From contig NZ_PPTG01000025.1 of assembly GCF_002954245.1 (NCBI RefSeq), positions 124,001-188,000 of the forward strand: DNA of 64,000 bases, given 5' to 3'. The notes under the pieces were generated by a model that saw nothing but the letters and a program-made list of their open reading frames with translations, was not told where the DNA came from and did not search any database. Source of the DNA: Cryobacterium aureum. Lineage in GTDB: Bacteria; Actinomycetota; Actinomycetes; Actinomycetales; Microbacteriaceae. Of this stretch, positions 33,743-42,480 are shown piece by piece. Both the position numbers and the translations under genes were made by a program. How positions within the stretch are numbered: the first letter of the stretch is position 1; each line of letters opens with the position of its first letter.

Positions 33743-34452
33743 GCCGTAGCCGTATTAAAGGATCCGCCCAAGTCGGGCAGTTCCACCATGTCGCTTTCGG
33801 GAAGGTCGACGAGTTCGCCTCCGGCGGCACGTATCTGCAGTGAAAGCCGAGCCAAGTTGTCGACGCTGATGGCTTGGAGCACTGCCTGCTCGACTGTCGT
33901 TGCTGTGCTGGTAAGTCCATGCCCGCGAAGTACTAGGACGGGGCGTTCGCCCATGGCCGTGACCATTTCCTTGGCCAGCCGGCGGTTTCGGACCAATACT
34001 CCACGAGGGTAGACGGGCACTCCACCGGCGGCCAGGCGTGTACCGGGAATGTCGAAAGCTCCAACAATAGGTCGTATCGACAGTCCGGCGAGATCTGCCG
34101 CAACAACGTGAGGGGGATGGGCGTGGACGACGGCCCTCACATCAAGGCGAGAACGAAGGATTTCGGTATGGAGGGGCAGCTCATTGGGTACTGTGTACCC
34201 GCCGTCGAGCTCGCCATCGGCGGCGGGATTACCGTCGAGGTCGACCAGACGGATGTCTTCGGCCTCGGTGAAGGCAAGGCCGCGCTCCCGGTGCCCACGG
34301 CAGCGGATCAGCAGTGCATTCTTTTCGACCAGCAGACTGATGTGCCCTAGAACGCCGTCGGCCAAGCCCCGGTTTGCCAATACTCTGCAGGCCATCGCCA
34401 CGGCCTCCCTGCTGGCACCGAATGACACGGTATCGAGAGTCTGCCGCATCAC
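33700..34452 (-). CDS. phtC: Class II aldolase/adducin-family protein, probable dihydroxyphthalate decarboxylase
   Basis: A 250-residue class II aldolase-fold protein. Metal-binding HAH is in RAVVHAHPPHVVAADLAG near 108, a second His in RGHGLTSTATTVEQ near 180, and the acid/base Glu in ELPLHTEIL. In Gram-positive phthalate pathways the 3,4-dihydroxyphthalate decarboxylase PhtC belongs to this family, and here the gene directly follows the ferredoxin reductase (ATGA overlap at 34449-34452) as in phtAdC. The predicted reaction is loss of CO2 to give protocatechuate. Confident about family; the substrate is inferred from gene order. Confidence 0.75.
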   Translation of the reverse strand: MMRQTLDTVSFGASREAVAMACRVLANRGLADGVLGHISLLVEKNALLIRCRGHRERGLAFTEAEDIRLVDLDGNPAADGELDGGYTVPNELPLHTEILRSRLDVRAVVHAHPPHVVAADLAGLSIRPIVGAFDIPGTRLAAGGVPVYPRGVLVRNRRLAKEMVTAMGERPVLVLRGHGLTSTATTVEQAVLQAISVDNLARLSLQIRAAGGELVDLPESDMVELPDLGGSFNTATAWRHELARLGQGIG

Positions 34453-35681
34453 GGTACCGGCATCGCTTGTGAGGTCAGTTGAGTCTCAAGCGCGTCGCGC
34501 AGCTCGGCGACAGTAATGCCCGTTCCCATTCCGCGGCGGCAGGCGATGAGCGCCTTCGGCCAGTTGACTGTCGCTGCCCCATGCAGGTTGATCCCGTCTT
34601 TCGTGTAAAGGGCCGCGAACCTGCCGTGGGTCTCGGGGTGCCCGATCACGATGTGCTTCGCATTGTTTCCCACCCGACCGACAATCTGGATTTTCCAGTT
34701 GTACTGGTCACTCCAGACATACTCGACGGGACTATATTCACGTGGCTCGGCCGGATGGGTGATGTTGTATGCGACGCAGATGGCTTGCTCAACCGCATTG
34801 GTCCAATGCTCGATTCGGATGTCTTCACCGTGCCGCGGGTGATGCCAGCGTGCCACATCTCCGACGGCGTAGATGGATGGTGCGTGCACGGCGCGGCAAT
34901 ATTTGTCCAGCACGACCCCGTTGTCTACGAGCAACCCGGAGGACGAAAGCCAGGCGTCATTGGGAACGGCGCCGATGCCAACGAGGACTGTTGCTGCCGA
35001 CAGAACGCGGCCGTCGGTCAGGTGCACGCTGAAGGCGCCCTGGTCGCCGTCGATTGCGTCGACGCCGGTACCGAAAATCGTCGTGACGCCGTTATCTCGA
35101 TGCAGAGCGCCGAACCAGTGGCCGATCTCGGGATTGAAGATGCGGCTCATAGGAATCGTCTGCGGATCGATGACCGTGACTGTGAGGCCCAACGACCGCG
35201 CGGTTGCTGCCGCCTCGGCGCCAATGAAACCGGCGCCGATGACGACCAGGTCACCGCCGCCGAGGAGGCTAGCGCGCAGCCGGTGGGCGTCGTCTAGGGA
35301 GCGAAGCACGTGGATGCCCGCACGCTCGCCCCAGGGAGACGGGCGCGCGGCCGCTCCGGTCGCGATGACCAGGTTGTCGAAGTGAATGGGCTCGTGACCC
35401 TCTAATTCGAGGAGACCGTTGTTGATGTCGACACCGGTCGCGGTGTGCCCAAGCACTAACTGGATTCGCGCTTCATCGGCCTCTTCCTGCGTGAGGAGGC
35501 AGATAGACGATGCCTGTGCTGTGCCGGCCAGAACGGACTTGGACAGTGGCGGCTTGTCATAGGGAAGCTCTGATTCTGCACCAACGAGAACGATGTCGCC
35601 TTGGTATCCCTCCAGCCGAAGAGACTGTGCGGTGCGCACCCCGCCGATGGACGAGCCCACGATCACGGTGGTCGAGCTCAT
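34449..35681 (-). CDS. phtAd: Dioxygenase ferredoxin reductase (FAD)
   Basis: A 410-residue FAD- and NAD(P)H-dependent reductase passing electrons to the ferredoxin. The FAD-binding part reads MSSTTVIVGSSIGGVRTAQS (GxSxGG variant), followed by ELPYDKPPLSKSVLAG. The NAD-binding Rossmann motif is DLVVIGAGFIGAEAAATARS, near 145. The second FAD motif is IYAVGDVARWHHPRHGEDIR. It overlaps the ferredoxin gene (35678-35681) and the aldolase gene by ATGA-type junctions, so all three are tightly coupled. Subfamily as in benzene and biphenyl dioxygenase reductases. Confidence 0.85.
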   Translation of the reverse strand: MSSTTVIVGSSIGGVRTAQSLRLEGYQGDIVLVGAESELPYDKPPLSKSVLAGTAQASSICLLTQEEADEARIQLVLGHTATGVDINNGLLELEGHEPIHFDNLVIATGAAARPSPWGERAGIHVLRSLDDAHRLRASLLGGGDLVVIGAGFIGAEAAATARSLGLTVTVIDPQTIPMSRIFNPEIGHWFGALHRDNGVTTIFGTGVDAIDGDQGAFSVHLTDGRVLSAATVLVGIGAVPNDAWLSSSGLLVDNGVVLDKYCRAVHAPSIYAVGDVARWHHPRHGEDIRIEHWTNAVEQAICVAYNITHPAEPREYSPVEYVWSDQYNWKIQIVGRVGNNAKHIVIGHPETHGRFAALYTKDGINLHGAATVNWPKALIACRRGMGTGITVAELRDALETQLTSQAMPVP

Positions 35682-35872
35682 TCGCTCACCGTGAGGGCCG
35701 AAACCGGGCAGCTGCGGGCCGCTTCGGTGACACGGGATCGCTCCGACTCCGGAAACTCTCTCTTGATCATGACCACGTTGCCATCATCGTCGAGGTCGAA
35801 GTAATCCGGTGCGGCCATGACGCAGTTGGCATAGCCCTGACAGGCCTTTAGATCAGCGGTTACAACCGGCAT
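35678..35872 (-). CDS. phtAc: [3Fe-4S]/[4Fe-4S]-type ferredoxin of the dioxygenase
   Basis: A 64-residue ferredoxin beginning MPVVTADLKACQGYANCVMA. Cluster cysteines are C-x5-C (CQGYANC) and the distal CP (SCPVSALTVSE). The middle Cys position of a full [4Fe-4S] set is not filled, which suggests [3Fe-4S]. This type, rather than a Rieske ferredoxin, serves phthalate 3,4-dioxygenases of Gram-positive bacteria. ATG 35872 has GAGGAG at good spacing; TTG 35878 is less likely. The stop overlaps the reductase start. Confidence 0.85.
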   Translation of the reverse strand: MPVVTADLKACQGYANCVMAAPDYFDLDDDGNVVMIKREFPESERSRVTEAARSCPVSALTVSE

Positions 35873-35947
35873 GGTCAAGCTCCTCTGCTTTAATTATTCA
35901 TGTGTTGTTGGGTGCTACGGCAACGTCGTCAGCCGACGTTTCGACGG

Positions 35948-36253
35948 TTAGGCGTCCTCGGTGACCAGTGGTCCGAAGGGATGGCCGATCATGGCCGAGA
36001 AAGTAGCCGGCGACTGCCAGGTCAGGGCTTCGAGTTCGAACGGACAGAGCGCCACCCATTGGCCCGAACGCGGGGAGTGGATCATGAGCCGTGAACCATT
36101 GCGGGTCTCGACACGGCTGACCCGTATCTCGGAAAACTCGTTACCAAGAACGATCGGGGTACCCGTGGTGTGTGCCTCGAGCTGGGCTCGTTCTTCGCTC
36201 GCGTGACGCGCCGTCTGACGGTCTTCTGCCTCACCTTCCCATTCGAGCTTCAC
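35948..36253 (-). CDS. Small unknown protein in the dioxygenase operon
   Basis: A 101-residue protein whose GTG start (36253) overlaps the stop of the beta subunit gene (GTGA), indicating translational coupling. It begins VKLEWEGEAEDRQTARHASE. The middle has beta-strand-like parts (TPIVLGNEFSEIRVSRVETR, RLMIHSPRSGQWVALCPFEL) and the end reads PATFSAMIGHPFGPLVTEDA. No motif recognised and no cysteine pair. It is an extra gene relative to the core order Ab-Ac. It could aid assembly or stability of the oxygenase; this is a guess. Confidence 0.6.
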   Translation of the reverse strand: MKLEWEGEAEDRQTARHASEERAQLEAHTTGTPIVLGNEFSEIRVSRVETRNGSRLMIHSPRSGQWVALCPFELEALTWQSPATFSAMIGHPFGPLVTEDA

Positions 36254-36855
36254 AGGAATATCGCTAAGTTCTGCATGCGAATCACGGACTCGTCGACCAT
36301 GATCGTTCGGCGAGCAAGTTCCCAACCCGTTGCAGTTCGCCGCAGTAGATCTTCACGGCCGGCCGAAATGGTAGCGGCCTCGTTGATGTCCCCGCGACTT
36401 CTGAACAGCAGTACGGCGGAGTCCACGACGATTTCGTCTGGATTCTTGGTCCGAAAAGTGCGGACATTGGTGATGTAGTGGCGCAGGCGTGAGGGCGGGT
36501 CTTCGGTCCAGGCGTGTTCGGTCGCGAAGCGGGCCACGCGGCGACTGAGCGAGTACATGTTTTCGTCGAGATGGGCCATTCCCGGAGCAGTCGTATAACC
36601 GGCGCCGAGGGCGGTGGTGACGCGCACCGGCATCAGATAGTGAATATCTGATGCGAGTGTCGATAGCCAGGCCTCGTAATCCTGGGCATCCAGAAGGTAG
36701 GACTCGTCGACCAGCCACCGGTGGGCCTGGAGGTGCAGCTCGTCATTGAACGCCAGAGATTCACCCGTTCGCTGGGTGCGGGGGGCGTGGGCTCCCAAGG
36801 GAGACTGCTCCGATAATGTGCGGTCGGTGCGCACGTTTGCCGTTTCTACACTCAT
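36250..36855 (-). CDS. phtAb: Ring-hydroxylating dioxygenase beta subunit
   Basis: A 201-residue small subunit (SnoaL/NTF2-like fold) of an aromatic-ring dioxygenase. Family segments are FNDELHLQAHRWLVDESYLL and DAQDYEAWLSTLASDIHYLM. Further on are RLRHYITNVRTFRTKNPDEI and SAVLLFRSRGDINEAATISA. It forms the structural part of an alpha3beta3 hexamer. It starts 2 nt after the alpha-subunit stop codon and shares 4 bp with the next small gene. No catalytic residues are expected in this subunit. Confidence 0.88.
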   Translation of the reverse strand: MSVETANVRTDRTLSEQSPLGAHAPRTQRTGESLAFNDELHLQAHRWLVDESYLLDAQDYEAWLSTLASDIHYLMPVRVTTALGAGYTTAPGMAHLDENMYSLSRRVARFATEHAWTEDPPSRLRHYITNVRTFRTKNPDEIVVDSAVLLFRSRGDINEAATISAGREDLLRRTATGWELARRTIMVDESVIRMQNLAIFL

Positions 36856-36857
36856 GG

Positions 36858-38321
36858 CTAGGCGCCCAGCAATACGGTCTCGGCGGCTTCGTCGATGGGG
36901 GCCTCTGCTGCGACACAGGATGAAGCGCTGCCACTCTTGGACGTCTTCCTGACGGCGGTCATTCCGACCTTCAGCTGTGCCGCGGCCTCAATTGGGCGTT
37001 CCAGGTGGTCGGCCCAGCGAGTCAGCAGCTCCCGCTGGTTGTATTCGCTGTAGCCCACGCGAGTGGATCCCGGGCCCGAATACTGCTCGTTCGTCAGCGG
37101 CTCCACAACGTTCCCACCGTCTTCCAAAAGGCCCATCCGGCCGTTGAGGAGAAGCCGACGAGCCATGGAACCGGCGGCCGTGTTGGTCAGCGATACCCAA
37201 TTTTCAACGTCATCCTGCTCGAACATGCCGCCACTGCCGAAGCACATGAGATAAGCCTTATAGGAGAGTTCCTTGTATTCGTCGGTCGCGTTTTTGTCTA
37301 CAGCGAACCAGGACAGGACCTCGGTCTCATTTTCGCTGATCGGCTGCCACTGACGGATAGAGATGAAGGGGTGCACGTCGTCGGAGTCTTCCTCCACCCG
37401 CGGCCAGTTGTGGACGAAGCTCATGTTGGGGAACAGGGACGCTGCGGATATCATGAAGCCGTCCTGGCCGATGACATCCAGTTGCGCCTGGCTCCACTGC
37501 CCCTTCATCCTTTCGATCATGTCGTCCGGGTAGCCGACATAACGCAGACGGTCTTCGAGGCTTCCCTCGGGAAGCTTGTAGGTCGTGCCGCCACCGTTGC
37601 CGGCCCAATACGTGGTGCCATCCTTGCGTTTTTCCGCCTTGGGCTCGCGGAACAGACCGATTTCGACCACGGAGGCGTGCGTCTGAGGGGTGTGATACAT
37701 GTCACCGGCAAAGTTTTCGGCACCAATTTTCCAGTTGGCTTTGATGCGCCAACGCTGCGGTCCCCGCAGTTCAATGCCGCCCGCGCTCTGCTTCGTGTAG
37801 TAATCCAAGTAGAACTTGAAATCGCCGAGGAAGTCCTCGAGTGGCTCCGCATTCGGATCCAGGCTGATGAAGATGAGCCCGTTGTACACACCAAGGGACG
37901 GTGCGGGGAGAAGAGTCTGGCCCTTTTTCTTGAAGCCCTCTTCGCCGCCGAACGCTTCCTCGTGGAACGGCAGGCCGATGAGTCGGCCATCATTTCGGTA
38001 GGACCAGCCGTGGTAGGGGCAGCGGAAGTGTGATGCGTTGCCCATTTCCGCCCGGCAGACCTGCATGCCACGGTGCAGGCACATGTTGAACAAAGCTCGG
38101 ACCTCGCCTTTCTCGTCGCGCGAAATAATAAAGGAGTCCTCGAGGACGTGGCGGACGACATAGTCACCGGCCTGCGGCACTTCGGACTCATGCGCGACAA
38201 ACAACCAACTCCGACTAAAAAGACGCTCTTTCTCAAGATCGAACAGTTCTTTGTCGTTGTAGATGTGTGCCGGAATCATGCCCTGGCGTACGTCGTTCAG
38301 AACACCACTCTGGTCTGTCAT
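36858..38321 (-). CDS. phtAa: Ring-hydroxylating dioxygenase alpha subunit (phthalate 3,4-dioxygenase-like)
   Basis: A 487-residue catalytic subunit. The Rieske [2Fe-2S] site is CLHRGMQVCRAEMG … FRCPYHGWSYR (CxH-x17-CxxH), near 82-105. The mononuclear iron site is AENFAGDMYHTPQTH near 215 (Asp and two His). The C-terminal extension is larger than in naphthalene dioxygenase. ATG 38321 has AAGGAG 6 nt upstream. It probably adds O2 to the ring of a phthalate-like acid to give a cis-dihydrodiol. Gene order B-Aa-Ab-(x)-Ac-Ad-C-R supports phthalate; close paralogues attack PAHs, so the substrate needs testing. Confidence 0.82.
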   Translation of the reverse strand: MTDQSGVLNDVRQGMIPAHIYNDKELFDLEKERLFSRSWLFVAHESEVPQAGDYVVRHVLEDSFIISRDEKGEVRALFNMCLHRGMQVCRAEMGNASHFRCPYHGWSYRNDGRLIGLPFHEEAFGGEEGFKKKGQTLLPAPSLGVYNGLIFISLDPNAEPLEDFLGDFKFYLDYYTKQSAGGIELRGPQRWRIKANWKIGAENFAGDMYHTPQTHASVVEIGLFREPKAEKRKDGTTYWAGNGGGTTYKLPEGSLEDRLRYVGYPDDMIERMKGQWSQAQLDVIGQDGFMISAASLFPNMSFVHNWPRVEEDSDDVHPFISIRQWQPISENETEVLSWFAVDKNATDEYKELSYKAYLMCFGSGGMFEQDDVENWVSLTNTAAGSMARRLLLNGRMGLLEDGGNVVEPLTNEQYSGPGSTRVGYSEYNQRELLTRWADHLERPIEAAAQLKVGMTAVRKTSKSGSASSCVAAEAPIDEAAETVLLGA

Positions 38322-38356
38322 GGGAACTCCTTGTTTGATGGGGCGTGGGACTTTTA

Positions 38357-38387
38357 TTCTGCTAGTCAGAGATTAGTTCTGTACTAA
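38357..38387. promoter_or_regulatory. Inverted repeats upstream of the alpha-subunit gene (likely IclR sites)
   Basis: Two 15-bp palindromes lie side by side in the 165-bp gap before the dioxygenase gene: TTCTG-N5-CAGAG (38357-38371) and TTAGT-N5-ACTAA (38373-38387). The first matches TTCTG-N5-CAGAA before the ABC operon (43562-43576), which points to one shared regulator, presumably the operon's IclR protein. An internal promoter here is likely. Confidence 0.5.
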
Positions 38388-38486
38388 AGAGAATGTCGCA
38401 CTACTGATGGTTCGTCAAGCACCGGTTGCCCGGCTCTTTCCGGCTGGCCCACTGAGTGCGGGTGAGCGCCGAGCCGGTACGCAGAT

Positions 38487-39335
38487 TCAGTGCCCGTTTT
38501 CCGGGTTGTCTGAGTCGCGAGCGGCCGCTTCCCCTCGATCCAACTCGTGCAGGGCCTGCATGTCGGTGGCACTGAGCGCGAAATCGAAGACCGCGAGGTT
38601 TTCGGCCAAATACAGGGGGTTGGATGACTGGGGGATCGGTATGAGGCCCTGTTGGACGTGCCAACGGAGCAGGACCTGCGCGGGAGTTCTCTGCACCCGT
38701 TCCGCGATCGCTTTGACGATGGGCATGTCCCGCAGGCCGGAGGCTCGGCCGATCGGGCTCCAGGATTCGGTCAGGATTCCCAGCTCATCGTGGACCGCCC
38801 GCGCTTCACCGCGGGCCAGGTCAACACTCAATTGGATTTGATTGACATCGGGGACCACGCCGGTGGCATCAATAATTTTTTCCAAATGACTCGGCTTGAA
38901 ATTGGAGACGCCGATTGCTTTAACCCGACCCTCCTCTAGGAGCTTAACCAGGCCTTTCCATGCCTCGACGTAGCTGCCCTGTGCGGGCACGGGCCAGTGG
39001 CACAGGAACAGGTCGAGGTAGTCGACGTTGAGCGCGCGCAGGCTCTCGTCGTAGGCGCGCTGCACGCCATCGATGCTGTGGGATTCCTTGTTGAATTTGC
39101 TGGAAACAAAAAGATCATCCCGGTCGATGTCCGAGGATCTGATTGCTCGTCCGACCGCTGCTTCGTTCCGATACTGGAACGCGGTATCCAGCAATCGGTA
39201 CCCCACCCGAAGTGCATAACCGACAGCAGCTTCACATTCTTTGTCCAGAAGCGGCCACGTGCCCAGACCCAACAACGGAATGCTGTGCCCATGGAGCATC
39301 TTTCGTCGACGCGCGACTCCGGTTTCGCTGATCAT
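38487..39335 (-). CDS. Aldo/keto reductase in the position of the dihydrodiol dehydrogenase
   Basis: A 282-residue AKR (2,5-diketogluconate-reductase-like) with the full catalytic tetrad D50, Y55 ([11 protein letters not shown]), K80 (FVSSKFNKE) and H113 (LFLCHWPVP). The NADPH-binding end reads [20 protein letters not shown]. Its ATG overlaps the stop of the cysteine hydrolase gene. In the Arthrobacter order the first gene, phtB, encodes the cis-dihydrodiol dehydrogenase, and this gene stands in that position. Whether an AKR does that oxidation here, or reduces another intermediate, cannot be settled from sequence. Confidence 0.82.
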   Translation of the reverse strand: MISETGVARRRKMLHGHSIPLLGLGTWPLLDKECEAAVGYALRVGYRLLDTAFQYRNEAAVGRAIRSSDIDRDDLFVSSKFNKESHSIDGVQRAYDESLRALNVDYLDLFLCHWPVPAQGSYVEAWKGLVKLLEEGRVKAIGVSNFKPSHLEKIIDATGVVPDVNQIQLSVDLARGEARAVHDELGILTESWSPIGRASGLRDMPIVKAIAERVQRTPAQVLLRWHVQQGLIPIPQSSNPLYLAENLAVFDFALSATDMQALHELDRGEAAARDSDNPENGH

Positions 39336-40003
39336 GTTTGCTCCGGACGTCGTACGTCCTCGAGATAGGTGAGGGTGTCGTCCAGAGTGACAACGTCACC
39401 GTATTTGCTATCGATGTCGAACAGGCTGGCTAGATGGGGCAGCTCGGCTCGGTCACCGACGCCTTCCTCAACAACGACGGTGTGGAAACCATATGAGCAG
39501 GCATCAACGGCCGTGGCGCGGATGCACCCGCTGGTGGTGCATCCGACCATGATCAGCGTGTCCACGCCCTTCGATATCAGACGCGTCGCCAAGTCCGTGC
39601 TAAAGAAGCAGGATGCGTATTTCTTGACCAGGAGCATTTCATTGCTCTGGCGCTGCAGCCTTGCGTCGAGTTCGACCCATTCGCTACCCTCCACGAGCCA
39701 GCTGTTGGACGGTATTTTGCGGATCCACTTACCGGCGTCCTGAAGATTGGAGTCATAAGCGACGGTAGAGAAAATTATCGGGATAGCTGCTGCCCGGGCA
39801 CTCGCCAGTAATTTCATCGTGGCTTCTAACTGCCGATCGAGATCCCCGGCTAGGGGCGATCGTGCATCGGTGAAACCACGGATGAAGTCGACGATAAGAA
39901 GAGCCGGACGTGTGCCGAAGCCGGTGCGGCTGCCCAGACCCTTTTGCCTGAATTCGGACCGGAGCTTCTCATACGCATCAACGATGATGGTGCTGGATGA
40001 CAT
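39332..40003 (-). CDS. Isochorismatase-like cysteine hydrolase (N-carbamoylsarcosine amidase-like)
   Basis: A 223-residue hydrolase with the Asp-Lys-Cys triad: D39 in [13 protein letters not shown], the Lys in [11 protein letters not shown], and the Cys in [20 protein letters not shown]. The cis-peptide region precedes the Cys as usual. Closest family by pattern is N-carbamoylsarcosine amidohydrolase, which splits C-N bonds of amides or carbamates. ATG 40003 has AAAGGA 5 nt upstream. It sits between the importer and the reductase, so it may release the aromatic acid from an amide such as phthalamate; this is speculation from context. Confidence 0.8.
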   Translation of the reverse strand: MSSSTIIVDAYEKLRSEFRQKGLGSRTGFGTRPALLIVDFIRGFTDARSPLAGDLDRQLEATMKLLASARAAAIPIIFSTVAYDSNLQDAGKWIRKIPSNSWLVEGSEWVELDARLQRQSNEMLLVKKYASCFFSTDLATRLISKGVDTLIMVGCTTSGCIRATAVDACSYGFHTVVVEEGVGDRAELPHLASLFDIDSKYGDVVTLDDTLTYLEDVRRPEQT

Positions 40004-40022
40004 GATTTCCTTTCTCGAAGGA

Positions 40023-40039
40023 TCCGTTCCATGAACGGA
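40023..40039. promoter_or_regulatory. 17-bp inverted repeat between permease and hydrolase genes
   Basis: TCCGTT (40023-40028), N5, AACGGA (40034-40039) lies in the 55-bp gap before the hydrolase gene. It is spaced like the other palindromes of the operon but with different bases. It may be an operator or an mRNA-processing hairpin. Confidence 0.35.
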
Positions 40040-40058
40040 CACTCGACCGCAGCGCGGC

Positions 40059-40859
40059 TTAGGTGGTTTTACGCAAATGTCCCTCGATAGCCCAGAGCAC
40101 CAGATTGCCAACGAGCGCGATTAGGGTGAGCAACGTGATGAGGCCATACATCATGGGCAAATCCAGCTGCCCGTAGGCGCGCAGCGCCAGTAGTCCTAGG
40201 CCGGCGCGCGCGGCAAAGAACTCCGCGATGATGACGTTGATGAAGGCGATGCTGAATCCGATTCGGATACCGACCATCAGTGATGGGGCCATCGCCGGTA
40301 TATATATTTTCGTCACGGTCTGCAGCGGGTTCAGGCTGAGGGACCGTGCCAGCTTCGGCAGGAGTGGATTGATGGCGCGGACACCGGCTGCGGTGGAAAC
40401 CATGATCGGGAATACGGCCGCGAGAGCAGCCATGGCGGCCTGGGCTCCTACTCCCACGCCGAAAATCTGCAGCAAGATCGGAAAGAAGATGACGCGTGGC
40501 GTGGCGAACGCGCCCGCCACGATCGGATCGAACACGGCTCCCAGAAATTTGCTCCTTCCGATGTAGTAGCCAAGAGGAAAGCCCACAACGGCGGCAATCA
40601 GAAAACCAATGACTACCGCGTTCAGCGTGCTCCACAGGTGCCTATAGATCGACCCGTCCGCAAAGGCCTCCGCCAGCGCCAGGAAGGATGCGACGGGGGA
40701 GGAAACCAGATCGCTGATGGCCGACAAGAAACCCCAGATGAGGAAGACAGCCACGAGGACGACAGCGCGCCACACGTTGTCGATGAGGGCGGAGGATTTC
40801 TTCCCTCCCGACCGGTCGCTGTTCTTGGGCACGGCAAGAATTGTGACATCGGTGCTCAC
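40059..40859 (-). CDS. ABC transporter permease (SsuC/TauC type)
   Basis: A 266-residue inner-membrane permease with about six segments. The EAA-loop region is [20 protein letters not shown], followed by [20 protein letters not shown] and [20 protein letters not shown]. The GTG start at 40859 overlaps the stop of the preceding permease (GTGA); in-frame starts further upstream would lie inside that gene. With the neighbouring permease, ATPase and binding protein it forms a nitrate/sulfonate/taurine-class importer, likely for the aromatic substrate of the operon. Confidence 0.85.
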   Translation of the reverse strand: MSTDVTILAVPKNSDRSGGKKSSALIDNVWRAVVLVAVFLIWGFLSAISDLVSSPVASFLALAEAFADGSIYRHLWSTLNAVVIGFLIAAVVGFPLGYYIGRSKFLGAVFDPIVAGAFATPRVIFFPILLQIFGVGVGAQAAMAALAAVFPIMVSTAAGVRAINPLLPKLARSLSLNPLQTVTKIYIPAMAPSLMVGIRIGFSIAFINVIIAEFFAARAGLGLLALRAYGQLDLPMMYGLITLLTLIALVGNLVLWAIEGHLRKTT

Positions 40860-41656
40860 AACATGTCCCTTCTGATGCGCTTCTCGAGCCACGTGAGCAC
40901 GCCGTTGACGACAACGCTGACGACAACGACGACGACAATGTAAGCCCACATGTCCGATACATTGAGTTCCCGGTAATACAGGCCGGCGCGAAAGCCGATT
41001 CCTTGTGCCGCCAGAATGAATTCCATGGCGATGGTGCCGATTACGGCATAGATGAAACCGAGCCGGATACCGGGGAAGACCAGCGGTGTGGCGGCAGGAA
41101 ATAATACCTTCAGGTAATACTGTGCTGGAGAGGCATTCACGGAGTTTGCGAGCTTGTGAAGAATGGGCTTGATTGAGTTCAGCGCGATCATCGTGGTCAG
41201 CGCGATCGGAATCAGAGACATCGTTGCCGCGATCAAAATAATTGGCCCCGCGTTGAGTCCCATCACGGCCAGAAGTATGGGATAGAACAACAGCGTGGGC
41301 ATGGCGTAGCCCGTGACGATGAATGGCTCCAGGATTCGCCCGGCAGCCGGGATACGCCACAAGAACACGCCCAGTGGAATTCCCACGGCGACGCCGATCG
41401 CGAACGCGAAAAGAATCGTGGTCAGGGTTCGAGTCGCATCCTCCGCAAACTCGCTGGTCGGAACGATGGATGCGAGCCGGGTCAGAATTTCAGATGGCGG
41501 TACCATCAACGTGGGCACAATGAGCCCCGTCCTGGTGGCCGCTTCGAGGACGACGAGGAGAGCCACGATGATGAACCATTGGACGAAAGTCGGCCTACGC
41601 CAAACCGAGCCCGCACCGAGATGCTTCGTTTTGACCGCAATTTGTGGTGTGCTCAT
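40856..41656 (-). CDS. ABC transporter permease (SsuC/TauC type)
   Basis: A 266-residue permease paired with the next one as a heterodimer. The EAA region reads AATMSLIPIALTTMIALNSI, then KPILHKLANSVNASPAQYYL and PAATPLVFPGIRLGFIYAVI. ATG 41656 overlaps the ATPase stop codon (ATGA). About six membrane segments are visible, the first at WFIIVALLVVLEAATRTGLI. Co-translated with ATPase and partner permease. Confidence 0.85.
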   Translation of the reverse strand: MSTPQIAVKTKHLGAGSVWRRPTFVQWFIIVALLVVLEAATRTGLIVPTLMVPPSEILTRLASIVPTSEFAEDATRTLTTILFAFAIGVAVGIPLGVFLWRIPAAGRILEPFIVTGYAMPTLLFYPILLAVMGLNAGPIILIAATMSLIPIALTTMIALNSIKPILHKLANSVNASPAQYYLKVLFPAATPLVFPGIRLGFIYAVIGTIAMEFILAAQGIGFRAGLYYRELNVSDMWAYIVVVVVVSVVVNGVLTWLEKRIRRDML

Positions 41657-42480
41657 GCAAGCAGCGCCCCAGGGCCCAGTGTTTTCTCGGCTTCGACCTT
41701 CACTAGGTTCCATAGGTGCTCTTCCAGTTCCCTGAAGCGTGGAAGTGCGTGAGTACCTTCCGGCCGGGGACGTGGCAGATCAATATTGACGATCTCTTTG
41801 ACGATTGACGGTCGAGCCGACATGACCCACACCTCATCCGAGAGGTAAACGGCCTCCTGAATATCATGGGTAATGAAAAGCACCCGATTTTGGGTCCTCT
41901 CCCAGATGCGCAAGAGCTCCCGACCAATAAATTGGCGAGTTTGCTGGTCAAGCGCACCGAACGGTTCGTCCATGAGCAGAACTCGAGGCTCGACGGCCAG
42001 CGCTCGCGCAATAGCCACACGCTGCTTCATCCCCCCCGACAGCTGCCCGGGGCGGTGATCTTCAAATCCTCGCAACCCTACAAGATCGATCATGCGGCGT
42101 GCGCGGTCGTTGCGGTCGACTTTGGAAACGCCTTGGATCTCCAGGCCAAAGGCGACGTTGTCGAGGACGCTGCGCCAATGCAGAGTGGAGTCTTCCTGAA
42201 ACACCATTGCGGTGTCCCGGCGGGGACCGGTGACGAGCTCGCCGTCAATGCTGACGGAGCCCTGCGTGGGTTTCAGAATCCCGCCGACCATGTCTAACAG
42301 AGTGCTCTTCCCACAGCCGCTCGGACCTATTACGGAGACGAATTTGCCATCGGGAATTGTCCCCGAAACGTTGGCCACCGCCTGGGTAGCCCCGGCATCG
42401 GTTTGAAAAGTCATACCGATGCGGTCGAAAACAACATTGTTGTTCTGTTCGGTCGTACTCGTGCCCAGTACGTCGCTCAT
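41653..42480 (-). CDS. ABC transporter ATPase (SsuB/TauB type)
   Basis: A 275-residue ATP-binding subunit: Walker A VIGPSGCGKSTLLDMVGG near 50-66, Q-loop VFQEDSTLHW, signature LSGGMKQRVAIARAL near 145, Walker B VLLMDEPFGALD near 165, and switch His in LFITHDIQEAVYLSDEV. It belongs to the nitrate/sulfonate/taurine importer class. It overlaps the binding-protein gene and the first permease by 4 bp each. Energises uptake of the operon's substrate. Confidence 0.9.
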   Translation of the reverse strand: MSDVLGTSTTEQNNNVVFDRIGMTFQTDAGATQAVANVSGTIPDGKFVSVIGPSGCGKSTLLDMVGGILKPTQGSVSIDGELVTGPRRDTAMVFQEDSTLHWRSVLDNVAFGLEIQGVSKVDRNDRARRMIDLVGLRGFEDHRPGQLSGGMKQRVAIARALAVEPRVLLMDEPFGALDQQTRQFIGRELLRIWERTQNRVLFITHDIQEAVYLSDEVWVMSARPSIVKEIVNIDLPRPRPEGTHALPRFRELEEHLWNLVKVEAEKTLGPGALLA

